64,000 bases of DNA from NCBI RefSeq assembly GCF_021184025.1, contig NZ_CP036537.1:620001-684000 (forward strand), read 5' to 3'. This document shows, piece by piece, positions 54,708-63,700 of this stretch; position 1 is the first letter of the stretch; each line of letters begins with the position of its first letter. A program made the translations under genes and the position numbers. Below the pieces are notes generated by a model. The model made no database searches. It was not told the DNA's origin and saw nothing but the letters and a program-made list of their open reading frames with translations. This DNA is from Rhodopseudomonas boonkerdii. GTDB lineage: Bacteria; Pseudomonadota; Alphaproteobacteria; Rhizobiales; Xanthobacteraceae.

Positions 54708-56440
54708 ATCGCTTCGCCGAGTTGCTCGATCGCTTAGCTTACGAGCCCGGCCGCAACAACAAGCTGCGACTGCTGGTGGGTTATTTTCGCGAAGTGCCCG
54801 ATCCCGACCGTGGTTACGCGCTGGCGGCTTTGACGGGGGCGCTGTCGTTCAAACATGCAAAACCGGGATTGATCCGCGATCTCATCGCATCGCGCGCCGA
54901 TCCGGTGCTGTTCGAGCTGTCTTACGATTATGTCGGCGATCTCTCGGAGACGGTTGCGTTGATGTGGCCGAAGGGAGAGAGCGGAGCTTGGAGTTCCCCT
55001 CTCCCCAACCCTCCCCCCAACGGGGGGAGGGTTGGGGAGAGGGGGAGCCCCACGCGCGAAACCATCGACGCACTCCACAACAACCCGCCGCCACCCACGC
55101 TCACCGAAGTCGTCACCACGCTTCGCGCCCTCGGCAAATCCGAACTCCCCACCCAGCTCATGCGCTGGCTCGATGAACTCGACGAGACCGGGCGCTGGGC
55201 TCTGCTGAAGCTGGTCACCGGCGCGTTGCGCATCGGCATTTCGGCGCGGCTCGCCAAGACCGCGGCCGCGATGCTCGGCGACAAGGATCCCCATGAGGTC
55301 GAACTGATCTGGCCCGGCCTCGTGCCGCCCTATGGCGAATTGTTCGCCTGGCTCGAAGGACGGGCCGAGAAGCCGGTCAATCGCGATCCCGCGCCGTTCC
55401 GGCCGGTGATGTTGGCGCATGCGGTCGAGGATGGGGATCTCGCCTCGCTCGATGCCGCCGATTTTACGGCCGAATGGAAATGGGATGGCATACGCGTGCA
55501 GGCGACCTCGGGCCTTGGGGATGACGGTAGACTCGTCACGCGAATGTATTCGCGTAGCGGTGAGGATATCACCGCGAGCTTTCCCGATCTTGTGCCTTCG
55601 CTACGTCTGCCCGGCGCCATCGATGGCGAGCTGCTGGTGCTGCGGGACAAGCGCGTGCAGTCGTTCAACGTGTTGCAGCAGCGCCTCAACCGCAAGAGCG
55701 TCACGCCGAAACTGATGAAGGACTATCCGATCCATCTGCGCGCCTATGACCTGCTCAGCGATGGCGAAAGCGACCTGCGCGAGCTGCCGTTCGAGGAGCG
55801 ACGCAAAAAGCTTGAGGCGTTCGTCGCGAAGCTGGATGATGATCGCATCGACCTGTCCGGGCAGATCGTGTTCGCCGATTGGGATGCGCTCACCGCAGCC
55901 CGCGCCGATCCTGCCATTGCAGGCGCCGGCGCCGATGCGGAAGCTGTCGAGGGCGTGATGTTGAAACGTCGCGACAGCGTCTATCTGCCCGGCCGGCCGA
56001 AGGGCCAGTGGTGGAAGTGGAAGCGCGATCCGCACATCATCGATGCCGTGCTGATGTATGCGCAGCGTGGCCACGGCAAGCGCTCGTCCTATTATTCCGA
56101 CTATACGTTTGGGGTCTGGACCGATGGCGAGGAGGGCGACCGGCTGGTGCCGGTGGGCAAGGCGTATTTCGGTTTCACGGATGAGGAGCTTTTGCAGATC
56201 GATCGCTTCGTGCGCCGTCATACCACCGAGAAATTCGGTCCGGTCCGCCATGTCACTCATGAACCGGACAAAGGGCTGGTGCTGGAAGTCGCTTTCGAGG
56301 GGTTGGCGCGGTCGTCGCGGCACAAGTCTGGCGTTGCGATGCGTTTTCCGCGCATCAGTCGCCTGCGCTGGGACAAGCCACCGCGCGAGGCGGATCGGCT
56401 GGAGACGCTGGAGCGGATGTTGAAGGTGGACGTCGAATAA
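54704..56440 (+). CDS. Bacterial ATP-dependent DNA ligase with in-frame palindrome
   Basis: 578 residues, the non-NHEJ ATP-dependent ligase of the ligase-associated set. After an N-terminal DNA-binding domain comes the adenylation lysine K259 in EWKWDGIRVQA. Motifs IDGELLV, AYDLLSDGE and EGVMLKRRDSVY are also present, and an OB-fold C-terminal part. Residues about 93-116 (SGAWSSPLPNPPPNGGRVGE and on) are encoded by a 49-bp perfect inverted repeat and its flanks. They fall in the linker between ALMWP and the PPPPTLTEV segment, so the enzyme is probably still active. The gene begins in the ATGA overlap with the exonuclease. Confidence 0.92.
   Translation: MNRFAELLDRLAYEPGRNNKLRLLVGYFREVPDPDRGYALAALTGALSFKHAKPGLIRDLIASRADPVLFELSYDYVGDLSETVALMWPKGESGAWSSPLPNPPPNGGRVGERGSPTRETIDALHNNPPPPTLTEVVTTLRALGKSELPTQLMRWLDELDETGRWALLKLVTGALRIGISARLAKTAAAMLGDKDPHEVELIWPGLVPPYGELFAWLEGRAEKPVNRDPAPFRPVMLAHAVEDGDLASLDAADFTAEWKWDGIRVQATSGLGDDGRLVTRMYSRSGEDITASFPDLVPSLRLPGAIDGELLVLRDKRVQSFNVLQQRLNRKSVTPKLMKDYPIHLRAYDLLSDGESDLRELPFEERRKKLEAFVAKLDDDRIDLSGQIVFADWDALTAARADPAIAGAGADAEAVEGVMLKRRDSVYLPGRPKGQWWKWKRDPHIIDAVLMYAQRGHGKRSSYYSDYTFGVWTDGEEGDRLVPVGKAYFGFTDEELLQIDRFVRRHTTEKFGPVRHVTHEPDKGLVLEVAFEGLARSSRHKSGVAMRFPRISRLRWDKPPREADRLETLERMLKVDVE
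54996..55044. repeat. Perfect 23-bp inverted repeat within the ligase gene
   Basis: CCCCTCTCCCC at 54996 opens a 23-base arm ending in a C-run at 55018; after AAC (55019-55021) the exact reverse complement runs to 55044 and ends GGGGAGAGGGG. There is no mismatch. The outer bases match the intergenic hairpins at 8626 and 4641, which suggests insertion of a mobile palindromic element into coding sequence. Confidence 0.92.
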
Positions 56441-56441
56441 T

Positions 56442-56532
56442 GTGTAGGGCGGATGAGCGAAGGGTAATCCGCCGACCGACCTCACAGTGGAAACTCTGCG
56501 GCGGATTACGGCTTCGCCGAATCCGCCCTACG
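56442..56532. repeat. Inverted repeat element, family B
   Basis: Begins GTAGGGCGGATGAGCGAAGG one base after the ligase stop codon and ends CCGAATCCGCCCTACGG. Near-identical to 49584-49674. Confidence 0.8.
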
Positions 56533-56615
56533 GGATCGCATCTTGACGCCCCAAACGGGTTCCCCATCTGCCCCATACCCACTATGATATCGGCGCCCCC
56601 GCGCAGGAGACCACG

Positions 56616-56948
56616 ATGCAGCCAAATGAGACCCGCGACGCTTCGGGAAATGCCGCGCCGGAACGAAGCCTGCCATCCGCTCAGGACGGCCTGTCACGTT
56701 TCCTCGGCGGGTCGCCAGTCGCCGTGTTCGGGCGCCTCGTGCTGCTGTCGATACTCGTTGGCGTCGTGCTCGCCGCCATCGGCTTCGATCCGTGGAACAT
56801 CGTCACCAGCATCCGACGCCTGTTCCAGTGGATTTATGATTTCGGCTACGATGCCATCAACGGGCTGTGGCGCTATTTCCTGCTCGGCGCCGTGATCGTG
56901 GTGCCGATCTGGTTCATCTCGCGGCTGTTCGCCTCGCCCCGGCGCTGA
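56616..56948 (+). CDS. Small membrane protein, possibly DUF6460
   Basis: 110 residues. A polar start is followed by two hydrophobic segments (about 38-58, VFGRLVLLSILVGVVLAAIG, and 85-103, YFLLGAVIVVPIWFISRLF) with IGFDPWNIV between. It reminds me of the DUF6460 family of rhizobial relatives, but I cannot confirm this. GGAG lies before the ATG at 56616. Function unknown. Confidence 0.75.
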   Translation: MQPNETRDASGNAAPERSLPSAQDGLSRFLGGSPVAVFGRLVLLSILVGVVLAAIGFDPWNIVTSIRRLFQWIYDFGYDAINGLWRYFLLGAVIVVPIWFISRLFASPRR

Positions 56949-56955
56949 TAGCCGT

Positions 56956-57059
56956 CTGTCGTTACCCGCGAAAGCGGGTAACCCAGTAAACACTGGCGCC
57001 AGCGCGCCGTTACTCCCGTCGCCATGTACTGGGTTGCCCGGTCAAGCCGGGCAACGACA
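56956..57059. repeat. Palindromic repeat, family E
   Basis: CTGTCGTTACCCGCGAAAGC at the left, and TTGCCCGGTCAAGCCGGGCA with ACGACAG at the right; the ends CTGTCGTT and AACGACAG are inverted. The open frame of the MATE gene runs back through it, but those codons are not part of the protein. Confidence 0.75.
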
Positions 57060-57077
57060 GAAGTAGTTTGCCACTCG

Positions 57078-58412
57078 ATGACAGACCCTGCCGCTGCTTC
57101 CCCGACCTTCCATCCCGCCACCACACGCGACATCTTCGCCATCGCGGGGCCGGCGATGCTGGCCAACCTGACCACGCCGATGCTCGGCATCGTCGCCACC
57201 ATGGCGATCGGCCGGCTCGGCGATGCCACGCTGCTCGGCGGCGTCGCCATGGCGTCGGTATTGTTCGATTGCGTGTTCTGGCTGTTCGGTTTTCTGCGCA
57301 TGAGCACAGTGGCCTTCACCGCGCAGGCCCTGGGGGCCGGTGACAAGCAGGAGTTGCGGGCATTGCTGCCACGCGGCTTCATCATTGCAGGCGTTATCGG
57401 CAGTAGTTTGATCCTGCTGCAGATGCCGATCGCTTTCGCACTGTTGACCGCAATGGGGGGCAGCGATGGCGTGACCGATGCGGCACATCGCTATTTCACC
57501 ATTCGCATCTGGTCGGCGCCGCTGGTGCTGTCGAATTTCGTCATGGTCGGCTGGCTGGTCGGGCAGGCGCGCGCAGGTCTCGCGCTGGCGGTGCAGATCG
57601 TCATCAATGTCGTGAGCATGGCGACGACACTGCTGCTCGTGCTGGTGTTCGACATGGGCATTCCGGGCGCGGCGCTGGCGGCCATTGTCGCCGAAGGCAC
57701 AGGCTTCGTGCTGGGCGTTGCGATTGCATGGCGCATCACTGGCGGCAAACTCACCATGCCATGGTCCGTGCTGCTGGAGCACGACAAGCTCAAGCACACC
57801 GTGGCGGTCAATCGCGACATCATGATCCGTACCGCGGCGCTGATCGCGGCGTTCCTGTTCTTCACGGCGCAGGGCGCGCGGGCCGGCGATCAGATCCTCG
57901 CGGCGAATGCAGTGCTCAACAACTTCCTCTTGATCTCTTCGTTCTTTCTCGACGGTCTCGCCACGGCGGCGGAGCAACTCTGCGGCAGGGCCTACGGTGC
58001 GCGCAATCGCATCGGATTTGCGAGTGCTGTCAGGCTGGTGGTGCAGTGGGGCTTCGGATTCGCGGTGGTGCTGAGCGCGATCTATGCGCTGGGCGGCGCT
58101 GCGCTGATCGATGCGATGACGGCGAGCGCGGATGTGCGCATGCTGGCGCGCGAATTTCTCTGGCTGGTGGCCTTGGCGCCGGTTCTCGGCGTATTCGCCT
58201 TCGCCTATGACGGCGTGTTCATCGGCGCCACCTGGGCGCGCGACATGCGCAATCTGATGGTATTGTCGCTGTTGTGCTTTCTGGCGGCGTGGTTCGCGCT
58301 GCGGTCGTGGGGCAATGCGGGGTTATGGGCGGCATTGCTGGTGCATTACATCGCGCGCGGCGGGTTGCAGGCGATCAGGTATCCGGCGTTGCTGAGGAAG
58401 ACGTTTTCGTAG
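57078..58412 (+). CDS. MATE-family efflux transporter (DinF-type)
   Basis: 444 residues, 12 membrane helices in two homologous halves. The N-terminal half contains PAMLANLTTPMLGIVATMAI and the second half LLISSFFLDGLATAAEQLCG, as in DinF/NorM relatives. It exports drugs or metabolites against sodium or protons. The ATG at 57078 (MTDPAAAS) is chosen because earlier codons belong to the repeat. Its stop codon lies in repeat D (58409-58512). Substrate unknown. Confidence 0.88.
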   Translation: MTDPAAASPTFHPATTRDIFAIAGPAMLANLTTPMLGIVATMAIGRLGDATLLGGVAMASVLFDCVFWLFGFLRMSTVAFTAQALGAGDKQELRALLPRGFIIAGVIGSSLILLQMPIAFALLTAMGGSDGVTDAAHRYFTIRIWSAPLVLSNFVMVGWLVGQARAGLALAVQIVINVVSMATTLLLVLVFDMGIPGAALAAIVAEGTGFVLGVAIAWRITGGKLTMPWSVLLEHDKLKHTVAVNRDIMIRTAALIAAFLFFTAQGARAGDQILAANAVLNNFLLISSFFLDGLATAAEQLCGRAYGARNRIGFASAVRLVVQWGFGFAVVLSAIYALGGAALIDAMTASADVRMLAREFLWLVALAPVLGVFAFAYDGVFIGATWARDMRNLMVLSLLCFLAAWFALRSWGNAGLWAALLVHYIARGGLQAIRYPALLRKTFS

Positions 58413-58512
58413 GATGGGTAGAGCGAAGCGAAACCCATCGACGGAGCTTGCCGCAACGACGGAATGATGGGTTTCGCTCCGGCGCTATGCGCCTGCGCTC
58501 TACACATCCTAC
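58409..58512. repeat. Inverted repeat element, family D
   Basis: GTAGGATGGGTAGAGCGAAG at the left and CGCTCTACACATCCTAC at the right, with inner GAAACCCATC and GATGGGTTTC. The left end supplies the TAG stop of the MATE gene (58410-58412). Same family as 46911-47000. Confidence 0.8.
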
Positions 58513-58518
58513 AGGCCA

Positions 58519-58566
58519 GCTCATGGTTCGAGACGCGCGCAAGTGCGCGCTCCTCACCATGAGGGG
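58519..58566. repeat. Interspersed palindromic repeat, family A (short copy)
   Basis: CTCATGGTTCGAGACGCGCG faces CGCGCTCCTCACCATGAGG. One unit only, just before the end of the convergent pyrD gene. Confidence 0.75.
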
Positions 58567-58572
58567 TGGAGT

Positions 58573-59667
58573 TTAGACCGGCCAGTCTTCGGCCGTGATC
58601 GTCGCGGCGTCGGCGCCGACGATCTCCGACAGCGAATCCCGTCCCGTGCGGAGCAGTGTCGATGAAAGGTCGGCCTTGATCGCATCGACCAGCCCAAGCC
58701 CTTTATAGATCAGCGACGAATAGACCTGGATCAGGCTCGCGCCCGCGCGGATTTTAGTGAGCGCGGCGCCGCCGCTGTCGATGCCGCCGGCGCCGATCAG
58801 CGGGAAGGCCCCTTCCACGCGCACGAAGGTTTCGGCGACCATGCGGGTCGAGAGCCGGAACAGCGGTCGGCCGGACAGGCCCCCGGTCTCCTTCGCCTTC
58901 GTTTGCTCGCGCAAGGTCGGCGGTCGGCCGATGGTGGTATTGGCGACGATCATGCCATCGACGCTGCGGGAGCGGGCGACATGAACGACATCGTCGAGAT
59001 CGGCGAGGCTGAGATCGGGAGCGATCTTCAGCAGCACCGGCGAATCGCCGGAGGTCTTGCGAACGCGGTCGCGCGCCTCGATGACGCGGGCGAGGAGATC
59101 GTCGAGTTCGCTCGCCTGCTGCAGGTTGCGCAGGCCCGGCGTGTTCGGCGACGAGACATTGACGGTGAAGTAGCTCGCCACCGGCGCGAAGGTCTCAATC
59201 AGCTTCACGTAGTCCTGGGTACGATCGCTGGAATCCTTGTTGGCGCCGACATTGACGCCGACGATGCCGCCGCGCTGCGCTCGCGCCGCAAGGCGTGCCA
59301 GCACGGGCTCGGCGCCCTCGCTGTTGAAGCCGAAACGGTTGATGACAGCCTCGTCGCGCTCGAGCCGGAACAAACGGGGGCGCGGATTGCCGGGCTGCGG
59401 TTTCGGCGTGACCGTGCCGATTTCGGCAAAGCCGAAGCCAAGGCGCAGCAGCGCGTCGGGCGCTTCTGCGTGCTTGTCGAAGCCGGCGGCGATCCCGATG
59501 GGATTGGGAAAATTCAGGCCGAAGGCGCGCACGGCGAGTTTCGCATCGTCAGGTCGCGGCTTGGCATAGGGCAGCAGTTTCAGGCCGCGAATGGCGAGGC
59601 GGTGGGCGTCTTCCGGATCCAGCATGCGCAGCATCGGCAGGGAGAAGGCATCGAAGGCACGGATCAC
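58573..59667 (-). CDS. pyrD: Dihydroorotate dehydrogenase, quinone-dependent (class 2)
   Basis: 364 residues with FMN-binding GIAAGFDKHAEAPDALL and the class 2 catalytic Ser in NVSSPNTPGLRNLQ. An N-terminal helical part inserts into the inner membrane and meets ubiquinone. It makes orotate in pyrimidine synthesis. It starts with GTG at 59667, directly after the stop of the DUF952 gene with no spacer, so the two are probably translated together. Confidence 0.95.
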   Translation of the reverse strand: MIRAFDAFSLPMLRMLDPEDAHRLAIRGLKLLPYAKPRPDDAKLAVRAFGLNFPNPIGIAAGFDKHAEAPDALLRLGFGFAEIGTVTPKPQPGNPRPRLFRLERDEAVINRFGFNSEGAEPVLARLAARAQRGGIVGVNVGANKDSSDRTQDYVKLIETFAPVASYFTVNVSSPNTPGLRNLQQASELDDLLARVIEARDRVRKTSGDSPVLLKIAPDLSLADLDDVVHVARSRSVDGMIVANTTIGRPPTLREQTKAKETGGLSGRPLFRLSTRMVAETFVRVEGAFPLIGAGGIDSGGAALTKIRAGASLIQVYSSLIYKGLGLVDAIKADLSSTLLRTGRDSLSEIVGADAATITAEDWPV

Positions 59668-60009
59668 TTAAGACAACTCCGGGATGACATGGCTGCCGTC
59701 GGCGCGCAGGCGCAGGTCCATGACGGCGGTGACGGCGCCGAGATCGAGTGCACCATAGAGATGCGGAAACAGGTCGCCGCCGCGGGAGGGCTCCCAGCGC
59801 AGCTCGTCGCCGAATGCGTCCCTGTCCACGGCGATCAGGAACAGGCCGCTCTGGCCAGCGTAGTGCTTGGCGAGGGTGCCTTCGAGCTGCTCTTTTGTGG
59901 AGAAATGGATGAAGCCGTCCCGGATGTCGTCGGCGCTGCCGCGATAAGTGCCCTGGCGCTCGGCTTCGCGCCATTGCGGCGCTGGACAGATTTTATAGAT
60001 GCTGCGCAA
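59668..60009 (-). CDS. DUF952 family protein
   Basis: 113 residues, a single DUF952 domain, with IYKICPAPQW at the start, DGFIHFSTKEQL, and the ELRWEPSRGGDLFPHLYGAL block. The family is often encoded next to pyrD and has an ADP-ribosyltransferase-like fold, but its role is unknown. The first possible start is a TTG at 60009, so the true start is slightly uncertain. Confidence 0.83.
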   Translation of the reverse strand: MRSIYKICPAPQWREAERQGTYRGSADDIRDGFIHFSTKEQLEGTLAKHYAGQSGLFLIAVDRDAFGDELRWEPSRGGDLFPHLYGALDLGAVTAVMDLRLRADGSHVIPELS

Positions 60010-60251
60010 TCGCTCAGACTTTCCGGGTTGTTCCTGGAGGCATACGGACAGCTCCCACTGTGTCTTCTGGCGCGTGTCGGCGGCAGACCGTATCGACGGC
60101 GCCCCCTCAACTCAAGGCCGCACATTTTTTTCGGATGTCGGTTGCGCAAATCGCGGAACCACGGCAATAATTCCTAGTTTCTGCCACGATTCAGTGCGCC
60201 CGCGGCATGCCAGGCCAAGAGCATCGCCAAGGGCCGAGAAGGGACGAGATC

Positions 60252-60881
60252 ATGCTGACCCACGCCCAGATCTGGAATGCGCTCGACCTGCTCGCCGAAC
60301 GCAACGGCATGACGCCGTCGGCGCTGGCCAAGAAAGCGGGACTGGATGCAACCACTTTCAACAAATCCAAGCGCATCACCCATGAGGGGCGCGAGCGCTG
60401 GCCGTCCACCGAGTCGGTATCGAAGGCGCTGGCTGCGACCAATGTGCCGATCGACACCTTCGTGTCGCTGATCGAAGGCACGCGCAAGATCGTGCAGTCA
60501 GTGCCGCTGCTGGGCTTCGCGCAAGCGGGCCAAGGCGGGTTCTTCGACGATGCCGGTTTCCCGGTGGGCAGCAAGGGCTGGGACGAGGTCGGACTGCCGT
60601 CGGTGAATGACGAGCATGCCTATGCGCTGACGATCTCCGGCGATTCGATGCGGCCGGCCTATCGCGACGGCGACATCATCGTCGTCTCGCCGAGCGCGCA
60701 GATCCGCAAGGGCGATCGCGTGGTGGTCAAGACCAAGGACGGCGAGGTGATGGCGAAGGAGCTGAAGCGGCGCACCACCAAGCTGCTGGAACTGCAGTCA
60801 CTGAATCCCGGCCACGCGGACCGGAGCTTTGCCGTGCAGGACATCGAATGGATCGCGCGGATCGTGTGGGCTAGTCAGTAA
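60252..60881 (+). CDS. LexA/CI-like S24 transcriptional regulator
   Basis: 209 residues. An N-terminal helix-turn-helix (about 5-70) precedes an S24 peptidase domain. The Ser-Lys dyad is intact: S132 in SGDSMRPAY and K169 in EVMAKEL, 37 residues apart as in LexA. An Ala-Gly pair (A92-G93, in AQAGQGG) is in the right region for self-cleavage. It may be a damage- or stress-inducible repressor. No prophage genes surround it. ATG at 60252 with GGGACGAG before it. Targets unknown. Confidence 0.85.
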   Translation: MLTHAQIWNALDLLAERNGMTPSALAKKAGLDATTFNKSKRITHEGRERWPSTESVSKALAATNVPIDTFVSLIEGTRKIVQSVPLLGFAQAGQGGFFDDAGFPVGSKGWDEVGLPSVNDEHAYALTISGDSMRPAYRDGDIIVVSPSAQIRKGDRVVVKTKDGEVMAKELKRRTTKLLELQSLNPGHADRSFAVQDIEWIARIVWASQ

Positions 60882-60905
60882 AGGGCGTTTCGGAACCACG
60901 CAGTG

Positions 60906-60935
60906 GTCATCGCCCGGTCGAGCCGGGTGACGACG
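60906..60935. repeat. Palindromic repeat, family E (short copy)
   Basis: GTCATCGCCCGGTCGAGCCG followed by GGTGACGAC, an imperfect palindrome between the convergent S24 and lysS ends. Confidence 0.65.
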
Positions 60936-60943
60936 GTGAGAGG

Positions 60944-62593
60944 TCACGCGCTCCGCGCCAGCGCACCGTCGATCATGTTGATCGCATTCTGCACGCCATA
61001 GACCGCGACGAACGATCCGAAGCGCGGGCCCTTCTCCTGGCCGAGCAGCACCTGGTACAGCATGTTGAACCAGTCCAGCGACACACCCGGTCGGCCGTCC
61101 TTGGCCGGCTTCTTGTGATCGAGGAACGGCTCGCGGCGACCGATCTCGTAGACGGTGTTCTGGATGTCCTCGGCGCTTGCATCGGCCGCCAGGCGTGACA
61201 GCGCATCACGCAGGTCCTGCAGCGCCACGCGCTCGATCTCGGTCGGCTCGCGGAACGTCTTGGTCGGCGCGACGAAATCGCGGTAGTAGTTGATGGCATA
61301 GCCGACCATCGCATCCAGCTTCGGATGCGTCTGCGCGGTGACGCCGGGACGATAGCGGCCGATGAAACCCCACAGTGTGTCGGCATTCTCGGCGTTCGAT
61401 GACGACACCAGCGTCAGCAGGAGCTGGAACGTGACCGGCATGTCGACGACCGGTGGATTGCCGGCATGCAGATGCCAGACCGGATTGGACAGGCGCTGCT
61501 TGGCATCCTGGCGGTTATAGCCGTCGAGGAACTGCTGATATTCATCCACATTGCGCGGGATCACGTCGAAGAACAGGCGCTTCGCCGCCTTCGGCTCGCG
61601 ATACATGAACAGAGACAGCGATTCCGGTGAGGCATAGCGCAGCCATTCGTCGATGGTCAGGCCGTTGCCCTTCGACTTCGAGATCTTGCCGCCATGCTCG
61701 TCGAGGAAGAGCTCGTAGTTGAAGCCTTCCGGCGGCGTGCCGCCGAGGGCCGCGCAGATCTTGCCCGAGAGCTTGACGCTGTCGATCAGATCCTTGCCGG
61801 CCATCTCATAGTCGACGCCGAGCGCGGCCCAGCGCAGAGCCCAGTCGGCCTTCCACTGGCACTTCACGGCGCCGCCGGTGACCGTCGTCTCGACTTCCTC
61901 ATTCGTATCGGGATCGACATAGGTGACCGTGCCGGCTTTCACATCGCGGCGGATCATCGGCACCTGCAGCACCACGCCGGTGGTCTTGCTGATCGGTAGG
62001 AACGGCGAGTAGGTGGCTCGGCGGTCCGGGCCGAGGGTCGGCAGGATGATGCCCATCACCTTGTCGTAGACTTCCAGCATCTTCAGCAGCGTGGCGTCGA
62101 AGCGGCCGGATGCGTAATAGTCGGTGCTTGAGGCGAATTCGTAGTCGAAGCCGAAATGGTCGAGGAAGGCGCGCAGACGCGCGTTGTTGGCCGCACCGAA
62201 GGACGGATATTCGTTCGAGAACGGATCCGGCACCCGGGTCAATGGCTTGCCGAGATGGGCGGCCAGCATGTCCTTGTTAGGCACATTGTCCGGCACCTTG
62301 CGAAAACCGTCCATGTCGTCCGAGAAGGCAAGCAGGCGGGTCTTGATCTTGTCTTCAGTCAGTACGCGGAAGGCATGGCGCACCATGGTGGTGCGGGCGA
62401 CCTCGCCAAAGGTGCCGATGTGCGGCAGGCCCGAGGGACCGTAACCGGTTTCGAACAGCACTTCATCTTTGGGATTTTTCTTCAGCCGTGCCACCAGCGC
62501 CTTCGCCTGCTCGAACGGCCAGGCGTTGGAATTCTCGGCGAGCGCGCGCAGCTCGCTCGGGCTCATGGTGGTCTCAGCAGTCGACATGGTCAT
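60944..62593 (-). CDS. lysS: Class I lysyl-tRNA synthetase
   Basis: 549 residues. This is the archaeal-type class I enzyme, recognised by the HIGH-like motif SGLPHIGT near residue 53 and the KMSKS-like KISKSKGNG. Class II LysRS motifs are absent. It charges tRNA-Lys. Alphaproteobacteria commonly use this form, so it is probably the housekeeping enzyme here. ATG at 62593 (GGAGG four bases before) or 62587 (ten bases). Confidence 0.96.
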   Translation of the reverse strand: MTMSTAETTMSPSELRALAENSNAWPFEQAKALVARLKKNPKDEVLFETGYGPSGLPHIGTFGEVARTTMVRHAFRVLTEDKIKTRLLAFSDDMDGFRKVPDNVPNKDMLAAHLGKPLTRVPDPFSNEYPSFGAANNARLRAFLDHFGFDYEFASSTDYYASGRFDATLLKMLEVYDKVMGIILPTLGPDRRATYSPFLPISKTTGVVLQVPMIRRDVKAGTVTYVDPDTNEEVETTVTGGAVKCQWKADWALRWAALGVDYEMAGKDLIDSVKLSGKICAALGGTPPEGFNYELFLDEHGGKISKSKGNGLTIDEWLRYASPESLSLFMYREPKAAKRLFFDVIPRNVDEYQQFLDGYNRQDAKQRLSNPVWHLHAGNPPVVDMPVTFQLLLTLVSSSNAENADTLWGFIGRYRPGVTAQTHPKLDAMVGYAINYYRDFVAPTKTFREPTEIERVALQDLRDALSRLAADASAEDIQNTVYEIGRREPFLDHKKPAKDGRPGVSLDWFNMLYQVLLGQEKGPRFGSFVAVYGVQNAINMIDGALARSA

Positions 62594-62659
62594 TTGGCCT
62601 CCGAGCCGCGGAACCTAGCGGCTCCGCACGAAAATGCCAAACCGCCGGGACGTGAAAAA

Positions 62660-63610
62660 TCAGAATGGGCTGACCGAGAAATATTTCAGCCACAGATCGG
62701 TGTAGCGGCCTTTCTCCCAGGTGCGGAACAGCGCCCAGTTCAAGGCCTGGCGCAAGGTGTCGTTGCCCTTGCGCACGGCGATGCCGATACCTTCGCCGAA
62801 GAAGCGGCTCTCGATGAAGGGGCCGCCGCTAAAGGCGCAGCAATCGCCGGAATCGGTGCCGTTGATCCACAGAGCCAGAGAGATGGCGTCGCCGAAGATG
62901 ACATCGACCTCGCTCTTCCGGAGCGCCTGCCGCAGGGCGTCGTCGCTCTGGAACGTGACCAGCGTCGCGTCGGTGAACATCGCCTTGAGAAAGGCTTCGT
63001 GCGCAGTGCCGGCGATGACGCCGATCTTCTTGCCTTCGAGATATTCCGGCCGCATTTCCTTCAGCGTTGCGTCTTTGCGCGCCACAAAGCGGCCGGGGGC
63101 GCGGTAATACGGGTCGGTGAAATCGACGCGGGCGCGGATCGCCGGCGTCACCGCCATCGATGCGATGATGGCGTCACCGCGATTGCTTGCAATGGCATCC
63201 AGCAGCGTCTCGAAGCGGCGCATCTGGATGGTGCAGGTGACCTTGATCTCCTCGCAGAGCGCGCGCGCGAGATCGACATTGAAGCCGGCCGGATTGCCAT
63301 CGGGACCGGTATAGTTGAACGGCGGATAGTCAGTCTCGGTGAGGAAGCGGATCACCGTGAGGCGCGCCAGGTCCGGGCGCTCCGGCCGACGCCGCGGATC
63401 CCAGAAGCCTGGAACGGCCTGCGCACCGGGCTGGTTGCCGGATTGCAGTGACAGATTCGGCGCCAGCGGTGGCACGGGTGGCTGGGACTGGGCCAAGGCC
63501 CGCTGCACCGTCCATGGCTGTAACGCGCCCACGAGGCACAGCACCCACAAGATCGAGCGCTTGGCTCGATGCGGTATTTGGTTGCCGAGATTATCTATCT
63601 GTGGTTGCAT
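62660..63610 (-). CDS. Family 3 extracellular solute-binding protein
   Basis: 316 residues. A signal peptide (about 1-41, ending ALAQS) and a Pro-rich spacer precede the periplasmic type II binding fold: FLTETDYPPFNYTGPDG, GFNVDLARALC, and RVDFTDPYYRAPGRFV. Most relatives bind polar amino acids for ABC uptake or signal through a membrane partner. No permease gene is adjacent. The Pro-rich spacer after the signal peptide and the Cys pair in GDCCAF are unusual details. Confidence 0.85.
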   Translation of the reverse strand: MQPQIDNLGNQIPHRAKRSILWVLCLVGALQPWTVQRALAQSQPPVPPLAPNLSLQSGNQPGAQAVPGFWDPRRRPERPDLARLTVIRFLTETDYPPFNYTGPDGNPAGFNVDLARALCEEIKVTCTIQMRRFETLLDAIASNRGDAIIASMAVTPAIRARVDFTDPYYRAPGRFVARKDATLKEMRPEYLEGKKIGVIAGTAHEAFLKAMFTDATLVTFQSDDALRQALRKSEVDVIFGDAISLALWINGTDSGDCCAFSGGPFIESRFFGEGIGIAVRKGNDTLRQALNWALFRTWEKGRYTDLWLKYFSVSPF

Positions 63611-63700
63611 GTAGGCGTGTCCGGACGCGGGTCTTATAGACCATCCCGCCGGAGACGCGAGGGGGCGTTTCTAACCTGGTTAGTAGCGTGGGGGCGTAGC

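Noticed and set aside
54975..55060. Frameshift or pseudogene in the ligase
   Set aside because: The frame stays open through the palindrome, and all ligase motifs follow in the same frame.
57024..57077. N-terminal extension of the MATE protein
   Set aside because: The extra codons come from repeat family E, and homology starts at the ATG at 57078.
60252..60881. Prophage repressor and prophage remnant
   Set aside because: The S24 regulator is flanked by pyrD, a DUF952 gene and lysS; no phage structural, integrase or lysis genes are present.
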